Under the pieces are notes generated by a model that was not told where the DNA came from, made no database searches, and saw nothing but the letters and a program-made list of their open reading frames with translations. The translations under genes were made by a program, and so were the position numbers. 64,000 nucleotides of DNA from Isoetes taiwanensis (Eukaryota > Streptophyta > Lycopodiopsida > Isoetales > Isoetaceae), in NCBI GenBank assembly GCA_021234155.1, contig JAJEKV010000054.1, forward strand, positions 3,831,962 through 3,895,961, read 5' to 3'. Below are positions 21,070-36,000 of this stretch, one piece after another (the stretch's first letter is position 1; each line of letters starts with the position of its first letter).

Positions 21070-24000
21070 ATGGCTAGCCCCTCCCCCATAGATCGTCTTC
21101 ATGAAGGTAAACATCTATCTTTCCTTATGCAATTCTTTCGTTTCTTAGTGCATGAGTTTAGCCTGAAGTATTTTCTATTTAAATGCAACATAGAATTGCC
21201 CTTGTTTTGGGGTTTTAACAATCTGTACAATACAGTGACAGTAGTTGGAATAGCTGCATTTAGCACCTCTATATTTACTTCTATTTGATCAGGGAGTATG
21301 TAGAAAGGTCTGTAATGTTTTGGCAGTTCAAACCGATGGACTAAAACAGTTTGCATATTTCTAATTTCCCAAGTACTTTTCTAGCCTGTAGCTTCACAAT
21401 GGTGAGATTCTGTACAATCTAGAGCCCTCAGCTTTTTATAAGAGATATGGCTTCCTAATACCTGATAAGAAATTATTAGTAACTAATTGTGATTACTAAA
21501 CTTCAAGATACATTTCTAAAAGATTTTGCCATTAGCTACAAGAGAATTTATCTGTGCAGTTTTGTGTTTCTTCTTTCATGTCTTTGTTTTGTCCTTGCAG
21601 TGATGGACTTTCTGGGATCAATTCCTTTACTTCAGAAATTGCCAAGTGAATCAGTTAGAAAGGTAGCTGAGGCTATGCAGATAATGGATTTTGGTAAGCT
21701 TGTGTAAAATTGCTTTTTATTCTTCCATGTGTGAAATGAGGTATATTAGCACATTTAGGAAACAGTTTCTTTGTGTAATCAGTTTACGCTAACCAATCTC
21801 ACATTCACGGGCTACTATAGCAAGGATTCAAAAGCATGCTAATCACAAATAACTTGTGCTGATCAAGGACATGTTCTATACCAAATTATGTTGCAGGAAT
21901 GGGATGTTTCCGGATTAAGATTTCAAAAATGATGCAGATGTAATAACTCCAAGTTGATGTCGAAATTCTTCAAAGTTTGCTCTAACCAGGCCCCCGGTAA
22001 ATATACCAGCTAACTGTATATGTCTACAAAGGCTGGTAGTGTATAGGCAGGTCATGTTATAAGCAGAGGGTTATCCGATGGAAACTTAGGTCTTTGACTT
22101 GGGTATGCCTCATGAGGTGTCAATCCTATAACAGCATGAGGGGAGACGGATTCAAAATGTCCACAGCTGTATTAATGGCCTCAGCCCAGAACTTATGAGG
22201 CACATGATGATGTGCCGTAAGCATACACCTGGCAAGCTCACAGAGACTTCGGTTCTTGTGCTCAGCCACTCCATGTTGCTGGTGATGGTGAATTCTGCAA
22301 AGAAAAGATCTGAAATTCATGTGAGGTATGCTCACCTTCATTATCGAATCTTAGTATTTTTAATTGGCAAACCTGTTTCAGTTTCATCTATGACCTCAAA
22401 CACCTTGGACTTATGCTTAAGATAGTAAATCCATATCTTCCGCATTTGATCATTGATAAATGGGAGGAAATAGACTTAATACCTATATATGGAGTCTCGA
22501 TGTTTCCACACACATCGATATGTATGAGTTTTAATGGCTGCATCTCTTTTCGCAAAGGAGTACAAGCAACTCCTGCAACCAGTTCTCTCATGCCAAGAAG
22601 CGAAATCTCATCCTTATTAACACAATTTATAAAGCCCAATGTCGCGGACTGCCTTAGCCATCACTGGGACCTTTACACGTACAGGCTTCTTTTGGATAGA
22701 CATTTGCATTCATGTCATTAAATCTGGCATCCAGTTTCTGATCAGTAATGGAAGCAAGCTCAGGAACGCAATTGCACTGATTAATGCAACCTGGATTCAC
22801 CATCTGAAAGTAATAGTGAAATTTTTTCACATCGTTGGATATGACAAACTGTGTCATCACCCATTAATATTTCTTCACCTTCTTGGCAAGTAAACTGGTC
22901 AAACCAATCTCTCCTCCCTGTCATATGCTGAGTAGCACCACTATCAATATACCAGGCTGATGTGGTGACAGCATTTGTCCTTGCTGGCTACCACAAGATT
23001 TCGTGCTTCAGGATTTTCTGAGTCTTGCTCTCTGACTCAGCTGATGCCTTCCAACCACATTCAATAGCAAAATGACCATAAATGCCACAATATCGACAGT
23101 TACCTTTCCGAACTGTTCTGATGGGAGAGGGTGTTGTAAAAGTTGTCTCCTTAACTTCTTGGCCATTGCTTGGCTGCTAATCTTCTTTTCTAGCACACCT
23201 GCAGGTTCTCCAAAAATTCCCTTTCTTCGATGTTAGAGAGCTTGATCTCTTCGATCATCATGATAAAAATGATCAAGATTCCACACACTTCACTGTCAAG
23301 GTACTCACAACACCTTTCTAATGTCGACCAATTCTTTGATATAATTATTACCAATAGCTGCGTATGCTCTCAAGCCCTTCAACTTGGACAAATAAACACT
23401 TAAATTTGGACACACTTTATCAACTGATTTCTGAGATACACCCTCCGGGATGCACTTGAGTGTCAACTGATTTCTGAGATACACTCTCTGGGATGCACTT
23501 GAAAGATCATATACTTCAGAGTATCCCAAGCTTCTTTTAAGCATGACACAGCTGTCATATGCTGTCTGGCTGGGAACTGTATTAATTGACAAGAGAATCA
23601 AGGATAGAGCATCTTGATCCTTAATATCCCAAGCACACTGCTCTAGTTTACTGGGTCCAGTTTTAGGCTCTTCAATCTTATATACTGACTTCTTACCAAG
23701 TGTTTCTGCAACACCAACTCAGAGGCCAGAGCAGATCTTCTACCACTAGGCCTGGACTCTACAATCGGCCTCATCGAGATATCCTTCCTAAGAACCTTCC
23801 AATCACCATAGTTCCCATCATTCAATCTGTTATTACTATCTTGCATAAACTTCTCACAGTGATCCATCTTTCCTTTGCAACAATTTCGTCACCAAAGAGC
23901 TTGCCTTCTCCTCTTAAACAGTGTTATTCTCCCGTATGTTTCCTCTACTGACCAGATCGCCAACGTCTGGTATTACAAATAACAATGCGGCCCCTTTTGG

Positions 24001-27000
24001 AGACTCACATCCCAAAAAATAAACACCACTAGACATCAACACGTCCAAATTGGGACAACAATTCAGACACCAGCATAAAGGAATCCCAATTTGTCCACAC
24101 CACTAACAGGAGGACCCAATTGCTCACTTCAACTTTGCACGTCACGCGACTGCTGATTTGCCCAATGGAACACCTGGGAAAGGGACAGAAGGATAAACGC
24201 TGCTACAACCTGTTCAAAGCTCCAGGATCGAATGCTTTGATACCATGTAAACGTGAAGGAACAAACAAACACAGACTAGAGTAATGGAGATGGATGGTTT
24301 TATTATTGAACATCTTGATATATATACAATTTACTACGCTCGATGTTCAGTTTACAGGTGGACCATTCTATATTTGTCTCAATCTTATCATGGTCCTAGC
24401 CTAAGATAGTTAATACACTTAATATCTAACTACACATTCTCCCATGATGGGGGTTAATTTGTAAAACATACAAGAGAGATTAATCATCACATATTAACAT
24501 GCAGCAGCCCCTCCAACCAACATCAACAATGGACGCGATGCTTAAATATTATTGAAACAGCGTGCCCACACTCTACTGTAACGACACTCAGGAGAGAATC
24601 TCAAGGTCGAGATAGGCTCCATCATATCCGCCATAAGGTGCACAACTATATTTTGTGCATCTGCAGGTGAAGATGCAGCATGACAAGGTTTGTGTCAAGG
24701 GAATCATTCTATATACAGGTCCATGAGCCTTATGTGCTCTTACAACGATATGCAAATCACATTGTAATTATGTGTATATAGAGGCACATACATTGATACA
24801 TTTAACACCTATTTATATTGTTGATTTTTTGTAGATGTGACATACAATTTTCATTTTGCAGAAGTTGGCCAGGAAATTGTCCGAGGAGGTGATCCAAGTC
24901 AAGGGTTATATATTATTTGGCAAGGACAGGTAACTCCTTAAATTTTATGATAACATCCGTTGTTCAAGGAAACATTCATAGTCTTATAAAGTGGGGATAT
25001 CTGACAGGCAGAGGCTTATCCTCCACTTGATGGCATTGTTGGGCAGGCTCCAACTATATTGTTTCCAGGGGATTACTTTGGCTTTCGTAAGCCACTTATT
25101 CTGTGTGGCATCTGGGGGTATAACAGCTTTGGAGTGATGTGAACATTAGATATCGTGTCATAAATGTTCACAAAACCTTTACAGTAATTAAGTGACTTAA
25201 CTTACTGGTTATTAGTAAGATACAGAAGCTTAGGTCGAATCGAAAACCGCATTTTGTCTTTGCAGATAAAAGAGGGGTACAACTACTAATTTGTTCCATA
25301 GCATGGCTGTAAAATGCACTACTTTATTTTACAACATCTCACTGTCATGAAAGTAATGCATAAAGATTTTGAAATCTGACATATTTTGCTTACTATTGCA
25401 GCCTGTACAGACACTTCAGCAGACACCCACCAATTGAAAGTAACTGCCATTACTAAGGTTATATAGTCTATGCTTCTTTAGCATGCAATTCTTTGTTTCT
25501 TTAGGGTAGGACAACTAGGTAGTCCTTACCTGCCTAAGTTTACACCATTAGTGCTGTAAAGAAAGAAAGGGGTAGAGTTCCTTATATAGCACAACGCACA
25601 CACCCCACTTCAGACTGTTTTTGCCACATCCACCGTAAAAGTGCCGTCCGCAATTATAAAAGCTAAATAAAGTAACTTCAAAGCATGTCAGCCATGGACT
25701 ATTTAGATTCATTTGCTCATTCTTGTCATTCACTTTGTTTTGCCAATACATACACTCGATTGTTAGCGTCCCACTATATTTCATAAAGCTTTCATTCTTC
25801 AAAACTTATGAGCTGAGGCACTTCCAATTTTGAATATATTGTCTTTGTGTGGACCTCTTTATTGGTGTGTGTTCATTAAAGTTTATGGGCCATATATATT
25901 GCAATGTCTCATGCTTTCGATCATGAATTTGAGTAGTGGTATTCCAGGTCACATGCCTTGTTCTTTCTCACAATCATGCTGATCTGTTGTCAACCAAATC
26001 AAATTGGTCAAAAGATTTAAACGTAGCAACATTAATGGAACGTGTTTTACACTTGGAGAGACTTAAGGTGAGCTATTATTGTTTGTTTCATCCTTCAATT
26101 ATTCCTAACTTTGTTCGACTCGGTAGATATGGTAAATTAGCTTGCTTTGATGTGCCTGTTTTTCCTTAATTTACCTGATAGTTACAAAAAATTGCATGTA
26201 TTCAAGAAGCAAAATGACTGGAAAGTTTAGAAAATGAACTTAAAAATTAAAGGCTGTTAATCTATTACGCTGAAAAAGATTCCCACCTATCTGGGATCCA
26301 GACCCTCACAATTCGGGAGCATTCCAAACAAATGGTTTAACTGAAATAAGAAACTTGGATGACTCTTCAACAACTGCACCAAGACAACCTCCTCCCTTGT
26401 TTATCTCTTCTTTTTTTTCTTCTCCTCCATTTACTCTTTGCCATTCTTCTACCCTCTCCTTAATCGTTTGCCTCAAGCCTTCCTTAAAGCTCGTTTACAC
26501 TTTTGTTTCCCTGACTACCTTCAGAGATTTGGCTTGATGATAAGGATGGTTAATATTAATTTGGGGTCAATGATAAGGCTAGATGGTCTCTGGCTAATAT
26601 TGGCCCTAGGCCTGGACCTACGTTTGTGACCGACTATAAACTAGATCGTTAAAATAATGTTGGTGGAATCAGATCCCTGGAATGGTTATTTCCAATCCAA
26701 CTTGTGGGTTAGCAAGAATCTTATGCTATAACATGGCAATTTTGTTGCTGTATACTTTTCCCCTTATGGGATCAGACTCTTAGAAGCTTTTTTGGGTACT
26801 GCTATTATGCTGAGTAGAGTGCCATTGTCAACAGTTTCTATTCATCATCATATAAGTTATAGCTTGTGCGGGAAAGAGGGAAGGCTTTGCATTCATCATC
26901 GTATACTGTGTAGCTTTTGCAGGCAAGAGGAAAGGCAAGCTTGGAGTATCATGGATAACTCTGTTGCTGCAAACCTTACCCTCCAGCACTTTTTCTTTAG

Positions 27001-30000
27001 TGTTTGAGTCATTAGTTGGTGGAGTTGAACATTGTAGTGTGATCTAAGCAACGGCTTAGGACTGCACCCCTCCTGGTCCTCTTTTGTATCCCATATTGTG
27101 TTTTTGCACATAGTAATTTGTCATTTTTGGAATACCTCCTTCTGCAGTTTCTTGCATCTCTGACACCAGATTGATGTTCGTAAGAACACCTAGAATTGAT
27201 CTCAATGTACCATTGTACTTCCATGCAGCAATAACCAGGGATTTTATGGTTTCATATGGACCCTTAATTCATGATAATTTGTCCAAATCTATAAACAGGC
27301 CATTCGACTGGACTTTTTTTATGCCTTGGCGACTTCCCCTTTCTGCATCGGCATCAAAATCTTCATCCATACAGTCATACATTAGGCAGTGCCGCAAGTT
27401 TTCGTGTTCTTAGGGCCACTACTGATCAGAGGCTGTCCCCTTGGATTGCCTTGATTCACAATCCAAGCAGCTTCAATCTGGTGATCGCATGTTGGTAAAT
27501 GTGGTGAGCTGTGGTGAGCAGTCTCTGGACCCAGAACGCTGATGTTGCAGCGTTGGATTCTTCTCCTTTCCTCCTCTAGTGGCTGGCTTTTTGATAGATC
27601 CACCCATCAGAAGTTTCTAGGCGATGTGGATGAAGTTCTGATTCGATTTGTTCCAGTTCTTCAATCAATGGCAGTTTATGTATAATAACAATTTTATGAG
27701 CAGTTGTTTTAAATTCTATTCAATTGGTTTGTTTTGATTCCCACTTCAACGGTTTCTCGGTCCTTGGTATTAAACTTGCCAACCTCCATTCTTCATAGTT
27801 ATGACTGGTTAAAAAATGATAATTCAAAGGAGCTACGATCTGATAAAGCTGCTTAGTAAACTCAGAAGAAAAATACACCATGATTAGATTGTCCAGCAAG
27901 CCAGTTATATCACATGTACAATAGCACAAGTCCCTGACAAGGCTGAAGTCTAGCCAAAAGAAAGAAATCTCACACAAATCTTGCTGAGACTTCCAAGGAG
28001 CGAACTCCAAATCTGGTCCAAACCTCAAATAATCTAGAACCTCAAATAGTCCAAGAACACAGGAACCAGAAATTCAACACGAATTAGAAACATTTAAGAT
28101 TATAAAATCCATGTTCCAAACTCTTTGTTCTTGCTATTCGAGATCTTGTGCACAACGCCCAAACATATCTTCGCCTAAACTTGTAGATGAACAAAAGATA
28201 GAACGTATCTCTGTGCTTTTGCCATGAGTATCCCTAAATAACCAACGGAATATCCTGGATCATCCTGTTCCAAAAATAGATCCTGCGTTCAACAAATTCC
28301 TGCCCAAAAATAGACACAGTAGCAAAAACCTCATTCCGGCCCAGTACACGACTCAAAAAAAATCTTTAACGGAACGACACAAACCATGCCGAGTCCAGTT
28401 CCCTGATCCTTGTAAAATCGACCAACAGATCCCCGACCAACCTAGGTCGCAACTGCAGATCCAAACCCTAATGCTCCAAACCCTGATGCTGCGCCCAATG
28501 TTCAAAACCGACAAAATCTTGTTGCCGCAAACACCAGATCTGAGCAAAGCCCTGCTAAGCACAGCCAAATCGAATCAATCTTGAGAGATCAGCGTCGACA
28601 CTGTACGTGTCAGATACGCCCTGTGCTTGCACAATTTCGTCGAATTGTCAAGACTCCCAGTCTAGCCCTGTGCTTGCACAACTTCATCAAATTGTCAAGA
28701 CTCCCAGTCTAGTCCTGTGTTTGCACCATCTACAAGATTCCCAGTCCAGACGAATCTCACCTTAAATCCAGCCTTTTACAACCGAGAAATGTACAAATTC
28801 TTTGCAAGTCAATTGATCTTGCAAATAATATTGCCAAGAAATTGACTCCGAGTTTCACTGAACCAATCTACGCTAGATTTCTTAGAGCATCTGTACCAAT
28901 CTGTACCAAGATATCTCAGAACATCTGTGTCAAACTCATCAAGCCTTTAAAAAAAAAAACTCATCTGGAGATCAAGTGATCTCCTTGCTAACTTCCCCCT
29001 TCAGATAGGCTTGATACCTTGCTAACTTCCCCATTCAGATAGGCTTGATCCCATGATGACTTAGGAAATACTGAAGGATGAAAGAAAGACAAGGATGGAA
29101 GCTTAAGCACCTACTAACTCCTAGAGTGAACTAACTATATACACATGGATCTATTGCCTAAAATTTAAATATGAAGCTTGCCTAAAATTTAAATATGAAG
29201 CTTTTCTTATATTCAAACGTTTCAGTGCATTGGTTGAGAATCTGTTTTCTACCACTAGACCGTCCTATCTGACCGTCGTGCGAGATCCTTCGGCTCAGGT
29301 TGCTCTGGGACATATTCATGAAGTCTTTGCTTTTGTCATACGGATGGCTACTCTAAGAGCAGTCCTTGCACTTGTAGCCTCACAACAGTGGTCTGTCTAT
29401 CAATTAGATTTCAAATCTGCTTTCCTCAATGGAGATTTAGAGGAGAACATATACATGCAGCAACCAACATGCAGCAACCAACAAGGTTCAAAGATCCCCA
29501 ACATCCAGATTATGTGTGCAAATTGAATAAGAGCATTTATGGTCTTCGATAAGCTCCAAGATGCTAGAATCAAAAGATTAACTCATTCTTGCTTCATCTT
29601 GGTTATCACAGATCAAGAGCAGATTGCAATCTCTATTACAAAACTGAAAATGCAAAGACCTCCATTCTCTTGCTTTATGTCGATAACATGGTGCTCACAG
29701 GGGATGCAGCTGAACTATTGGCTTTTACCAAAGAATTGCTCAGCTTCAATTTTGACATCACGGATCTAGGTCTGATGCATTACTGTTCAGGTTTGGAAGT
29801 TTGGCAGCAACTCAATGGTGTCTACTTGACGCTATGCAAATACATATGTGAGACTTTGGAAAAGTTCAATATGCATGCATGCAATATGAACCAGGCCAGA
29901 TTCTTACTTCAGAATCCTCTCAAGAAGGTGCTGAGAGGCAACTAGTGGGAGCTCTTCTCTATTGCACCATTTCCAGGCCTGACATTGTCCTTACAGTTGG

Positions 30001-33000
30001 TGTACTCACACGATTTATGCAATATCCCAAGACAACTCATTGGACTGCAGCAAAACGTGTGTTACATTATCTACAAGCTACTTCAAATGAAGGTCTTCAT
30101 TACTTCCCATAGTTCCAACATGGCAACAAGTGGAATTGAATCCAGAAAATATCTCACAGATTATGTCTCCTTTTTTGCTGGCAATCCCATTGCTTGGCAC
30201 TCCAAAAAGCAGTCTACGACAAGTTTGAGTACTACGGAGGCTGAATTAAAAGCCCTTTGTGCAGCAGTACAAGGAATGTTATGGATTGTCCATTTGTTTG
30301 AAGACTTAGACATCAAAGTTTCTCCAGCATCCATTTTCTGTGATAACATGGGAGCTATCTCACATGCTAAAGACTATCAGTGGCATCCTAAATTGGAACA
30401 TATGGCCATCATCAAAACATGTTTCATTCGAGAATATTTGGAAAATGGATCTCTTATACTTCACTACCGTCCTACACACGAACAAGCAGCAGATGGATTT
30501 ACTAATATGTTACATCTTACTTCTTTTTCCCCCAGCAGTCCTCGTCATCATCATTAGGAGGCGTGTTAGCATTTAACACTTCTATAGCTTAGTGATGATG
30601 TCACACTGCTGAGGTGGCATGTAGATGACATGGAATATGTAAGCGATAGTCATCCTAAAGTTAACTTGGTTTTCTGTTGGGCATTACATAGAGCGTCTAC
30701 GGGCCGACTCTGGCATTTTGTATCTCCTTCATTCCGTATATGATCCAAAACTTCTTCAATGTCACATTTATGAAATCTCGTTAGGGAGTTCTGCAATGGT
30801 ATAAACAGTGAAAAAGGAGTTGTGCCAGCAATTTTCCACAATTTGATTTGAGTTGTTGTGCTCTTCAATTATTCATGTATAGGTAATTAATCATGTATTT
30901 TCTGGCCATCTGTTTGTTGGAACAGGTCGATCTATATCGCGGAATTCATTTACCAAGTGTTATTTCATGGGGTCCAATATATGGTGGAATGTTAATTGGG
31001 CAGGTATTAATTAGCTTAGTTATTGATTGTTTTTTTATTTCCAGTTTTTTGCATTATTATAGTCTCAAGTTGGCCACCAAAGATGATATGCATGTATATG
31101 AAGTTACAAAGGCCTTAGAAAACAATCAGAAGAAGCAGGAAGCTGTGAAATTGATTATTATATGCTTTTAAGCTCATGCATGTCACCCAAATCGGCTTGG
31201 CCTGCCAAGTCCAATTAATTACCACATTTTGCTGTGTTCAGCGTCATCCTTATATATGAGTTTGTTAATTCTCATTAGATATGGATTTCTGATAACTCTT
31301 AAGTAGAGTCCTGTTTTTGTGAATATTTCGTCTCCTAGACCGCAGGGTCCATATGAGATGTGAATAGATTTTCATTTCAGGAAACTAGATGACATAATGC
31401 CCTGTTCATATTTACTATATAATTTCTTGAACTCTCAACCTCGAAACGATAGCACTCAGCTCTAACCTAACTTGCTAAGTTTTTAAGTAGCAAAATATTT
31501 ATTATCAAGAACTAGGCAAGCATATCGCAAGAATTCAAATTCGAAAATGAATTTGCCGAAGTTTAAACTCAAACGCACTGTTTTTGCTTAGAGAGGACTA
31601 CACCTTATCCAACACACCAAGAACTTGTTTCTTGTTCATAATACTTCGTGGTTTCTAGCTATCAGTTTTGTAAACTGAAAAATAAAAGCCCAGATCTATT
31701 CTGTGGGTGCCAAAGTGGAACCAGAATGAAGCTTTCCACAGTTGCCTAGCGTTTAGAATCCTAGATTGAAGGGTGATTAACACACTGGAGGACCATTGAG
31801 TTGATACACAATGCTTTTGAACAGAATTTAGGGTAGATAATCATTCAATTTTACTCCGTGATGGCCATCTGCAGTCATGAATCTATCAATTCATTTGGCT
31901 GTTCCTAGCCTCGTTCAAAAGGATAATCCGAATGAGACAGAGAATAAGAAGTAGAATTAAGGTGAACGTTAGAACATATAGCATCATCCATATGACTACA
32001 CAAATCCAAGAATATTTTACCCCTAGCAGCTGCTTCATCTTCCACGAATTCTGTTGTGTCTCAGTAGGCCAGTCTTCCTCACGTCCCCTTTCCTCAACCA
32101 CAGCTCTAGCAAGTCCCATACCGTGGCATTTAGTTCTAGCACGGCTAAAGGATGACTTGGAAAGGAATTCCCTTTCCCATGTCCATCTGCTTTCCACCAT
32201 GGTGGTGATGTATGTGGTCCGAGTCCTAGGTGGTTTAGGAGTTATAAATATTGAAAAGCAGGGACTGGCTCTTGGCATTTGCATTACTGTGCATTCCAGA
32301 CTTCAATTTGCTAAGAAGACCACAAATAATAGCTCAATTACCACCTAGATGATTCAAGTGCTAGCTCTTGTGATTATGATTAACAGTCATTAATGATTGT
32401 GATCCTACAATGCTACAGAAGTAAGGTACTTGGGAGTTGGTATCTTCAGACAAATGGATGTTCAAGACTAAATACCAATATGATGGTACCTTATCTAAAC
32501 ATAAAGCAAGGTTAGCAACCAAAGGCTTCACAAAATGTATTTGCTCCAGGGGCCAGATTGGATACCTTAAGGGCAGTTGTAGCATTGGCAGCACACAAAG
32601 GCTGGCCTCTCTGCAACTGGATTTTAAATCAGCTTTCCTAATGGTGATCTGAAGGAGGAATTATACATGCAACAGCAACCTGGTTTATAGACAGGAACAT
32701 CCTACTTATGTGTGTAAGCTTAAGAAGAGCTTGTAATCTTAAGCATTAGAATCACAAGATAAATACATTTATTCTTTTTCTTATCTCTTATTCTATTATT
32801 CTACTTGATGATACTATCATGTCAGGTGATGCATCTAAGGTTATTTCTCATGCTAAAGAATCTCTCAAACACAGTTTTGAAGTCACTGATCTTGGACTTA
32901 TGCATTCCTGCCTTCGAATTGAAGTTTGGTAGAAGTCACAAGGCCCTGAAACTCTAGACAGCTTTCATATGGAAGACTATAAGAATCCCTGTGGTTTGGG

Positions 33001-36000
33001 CCAGATACTCACACTTGAGTTGGGCCATTAAGATGTAGACTCCACATTATACAAGTAGCTTGTGGGAGCATTATTACTCGTTCATATATTACCTATGCAG
33101 TTGGGGATCTCACATGATTTATGCATCAACCGAAAGAGCCACATTGGAAAAGAGTGTTATATTATCTAAAAGGCGCTCAAGCTGAAGGCATTTTACAACA
33201 AAGTTCTTAATTCTAAGCTAGCCTTTTTTTCAGACCTCTGACATGTCTTCCACGGATCTTAATTATAGGATGTGCCTAACAGGTTGTATTTCATTCCCTT
33301 TATTTGGGACTCAAAGAAATAAAAAACTAATACTACTGAAGCAGAAATCAAGGCTTTGGTAACTACAGTTCAAGAATTAAGATGGTTAGTCCATCTTTAT
33401 GAGGACTTAGGAGTTTTGACCAAACCAGTTTATTGTATAATAGTGGTATTATTTCACATGCTAAAGATCATAAGATGCATCTTCTATCAAGCCCCTTGTT
33501 ATCAAACCCTGTTTTATCAGGGAACAATTGGTTACTGGCTATCTTTCATTTTTTATTCTCTACTAAGGATCAAGTTGCTGATGGATTACAAAAGCACTAG
33601 AAGATTAATTTACTCAGTTCACTCACATGAAGCAGATCTTACATGTTCTATCTATTTTTAGTCCTGGGGGAATGTTTAGCATTGCTTTTTGTTTCATTGT
33701 TTCAGCCATGCTAGTCATCGGGGGGATGTTAGTATATTTTTATATTCTATCTCTTCACTTGATTCCTAGATCTTAGATTGTCTGCGTTCAGTCATTGTAT
33801 CTCATTTTCCTCCATGTATATACTGCCCTATTTAGTTAGGGCAGCAGATAAAAGCTCGTAAAACAGACAATGAGAAAGAGTATGCAAAATATTTAGCATC
33901 AACGAGAATCGACCGTCAAAAGGAGTAGCAGAACAAGAGATTAAAATGTACGAAATTTATCACAATCCATGCTTGCACATAAGCATTTGGCAGCATTGAT
34001 TGATGGGTCTTCCAAATTCAGCAAGATTAAACTCCATCACCTTTTTCACATGCATTTTAGTCAGGAAGTTGGAAAGAATAGCCTGGGTGAAGGGAAAGGG
34101 GTGTTATCATTACCCCTTTACACATAATAGAGGTTAGGGTGTATTGTGAGGTTTTGGAGAAAGCTCCGGGTTATCCAACAGTTCATGCACTGGTCATAGG
34201 TCGGTCCGAAGAAAAAAGTCTTTGAGTGCACATGGAATTGAATTATCTGCGTTGTTTTCTTGGTAGCTCAATGGTACTACCAGTAGGTTCAAATTCTAAC
34301 TCCAAGTGCACCATGCCCCTGAAAGGACTTTTCAAAAACCCGTCAACACCACAAGAGGATTTGGCTGACAAAAGCAAGAAGTAGAGAACTTAGTTAACTA
34401 AAATCTGATGCACATTGATATGGCACCATCCTGTTTCACTATGTTAGATTTCAGTTCCTTCATTCCAGCAGTTACAAATCTGTTAAGATAATTTGTTAAG
34501 ATAATCTGTTAAGATAATTTGTTAAGTTCTACTCTCAGGCATTGGCAGCAGCTAGCAAGTCTGTGGATCCTTCACTTCTTGTGCATCACGTCCATTCACA
34601 ATTTCTATATGTTGGTAATGATAGATGTAAGTGGCAATTTTTCTGTGATTGAAGATCTGATACGCAGACAATATCTTTTAAACACTTTGTGCTGTATAAG
34701 AACAACTAATGAATTCACATTGATTTACACTCGAGACCATATGTAGTTTACAAGAAGTTTCACTTGAGGCTTGGTTACTCCTGCACTGTCACTTTGTATG
34801 TATAATAATTTTTATGTGATGAAGAATCCTAGCGAGGGGGTCCTTGGTCATCTTAATATTGCCTAGAATGACTTTTACAATCACAATTATGTAGCTCTAT
34901 TATTTTGATCAAGGATAGTAACTTGTCTTTTCGTTGGTTCATTGCTATAGTACCAGTAGTTTACCAGGTGGAACGGATAAAAGATGGGCATACATATGCA
35001 ACCCGACATGTAACTGGGACACAGGAGGGACAAATCCTCTTCAGTATGGCAGCCTCTTTCCAGGTCTATGTTAGTTTCCAGTTAAAATGGTATGTGAAAC
35101 TAAATTTGATCTGCTTCGTACCTGAGCTGCAAGTGCAAACTGTTGATTATCATGTACAGGAGAGGAAGAGGAAGTGAAGGCAGAAGAGATGGAGTAGATC
35201 TTCATGTGTCATCATTGTTTCCTGTATCTGTCATTGCATAACCTGTAGACTTCCGATTAGTTTGGGCCTGTCCTTTGACACCCCTTGGACCTGCAGTAAT
35301 CATTGATTGCATCTCTGATAGTCCTTGTATTGATGATTAGAATCATTTTTTATCAAAGGGACTGGAGAAAGGTGGCCATAACATCCATTGTCTGCACCCT
35401 TGGCTTTGGTAAAAGTATCTTTCCAGATTGCTCGGCAGATTAGTGCACTTATGAAGGTTCCAAATAGAGAATTATTGAATGTCAGAAGACTTCAAGATGG
35501 TTCAGTCCTGGATTCGTGATTCTGTTGTATGTCGAACAGTGCCAGGACAAGGACGAGTCTTTTGCAGGATTATGGCTGATTTAATTATTTTCTCAATATA
35601 TGCAACAGTACTTTGTGTCAGATTTAGTGTGTAGCTCACTTGGAATAATGGCGTGGATTTACAGAGACCAGAAGAAGGTTTTGAACATCAACTACCAATG
35701 CCCGATGCTCCAGCACCTGAGAAGGTTTTTCCTTATATAGTTATGCACTCTTTGTGTTTTTTCACTCCATAACCTGGATATTTCTTTCCATGCCCAGGTT
35801 ATATCTCAGGAAGATGTTGCATCAGTTTATGGTGATCCTTGAACTCCTTCTCATGTGGCTTGTTTTCTTAGATAAAAGGGAAGCTAGAGAATGAGTTCAT
35901 TTTTTTTAACATTTGCAAGCATAAAAAATATCTCTACTATTTAACTTATCCACTTACATATATATATCTTTTAATTGTGTCCTTGCTAGTGCTACGAAAA

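Noticed and set aside
31886-32284. 132-codon minus-strand frame with a strongly hydrophobic C-terminal segment
   Set aside because: It lies in an intron next to degenerate copia sequence. Hydrophobicity arises from T/A-rich codons and no homologue is recognised.
35798-35834. Stop codon soon after exon 11 as evidence of a dead gene
   Set aside because: A GT donor at 35832 ends the exon one base into the next codon and the following exon (35990) continues in frame with conserved sequence.
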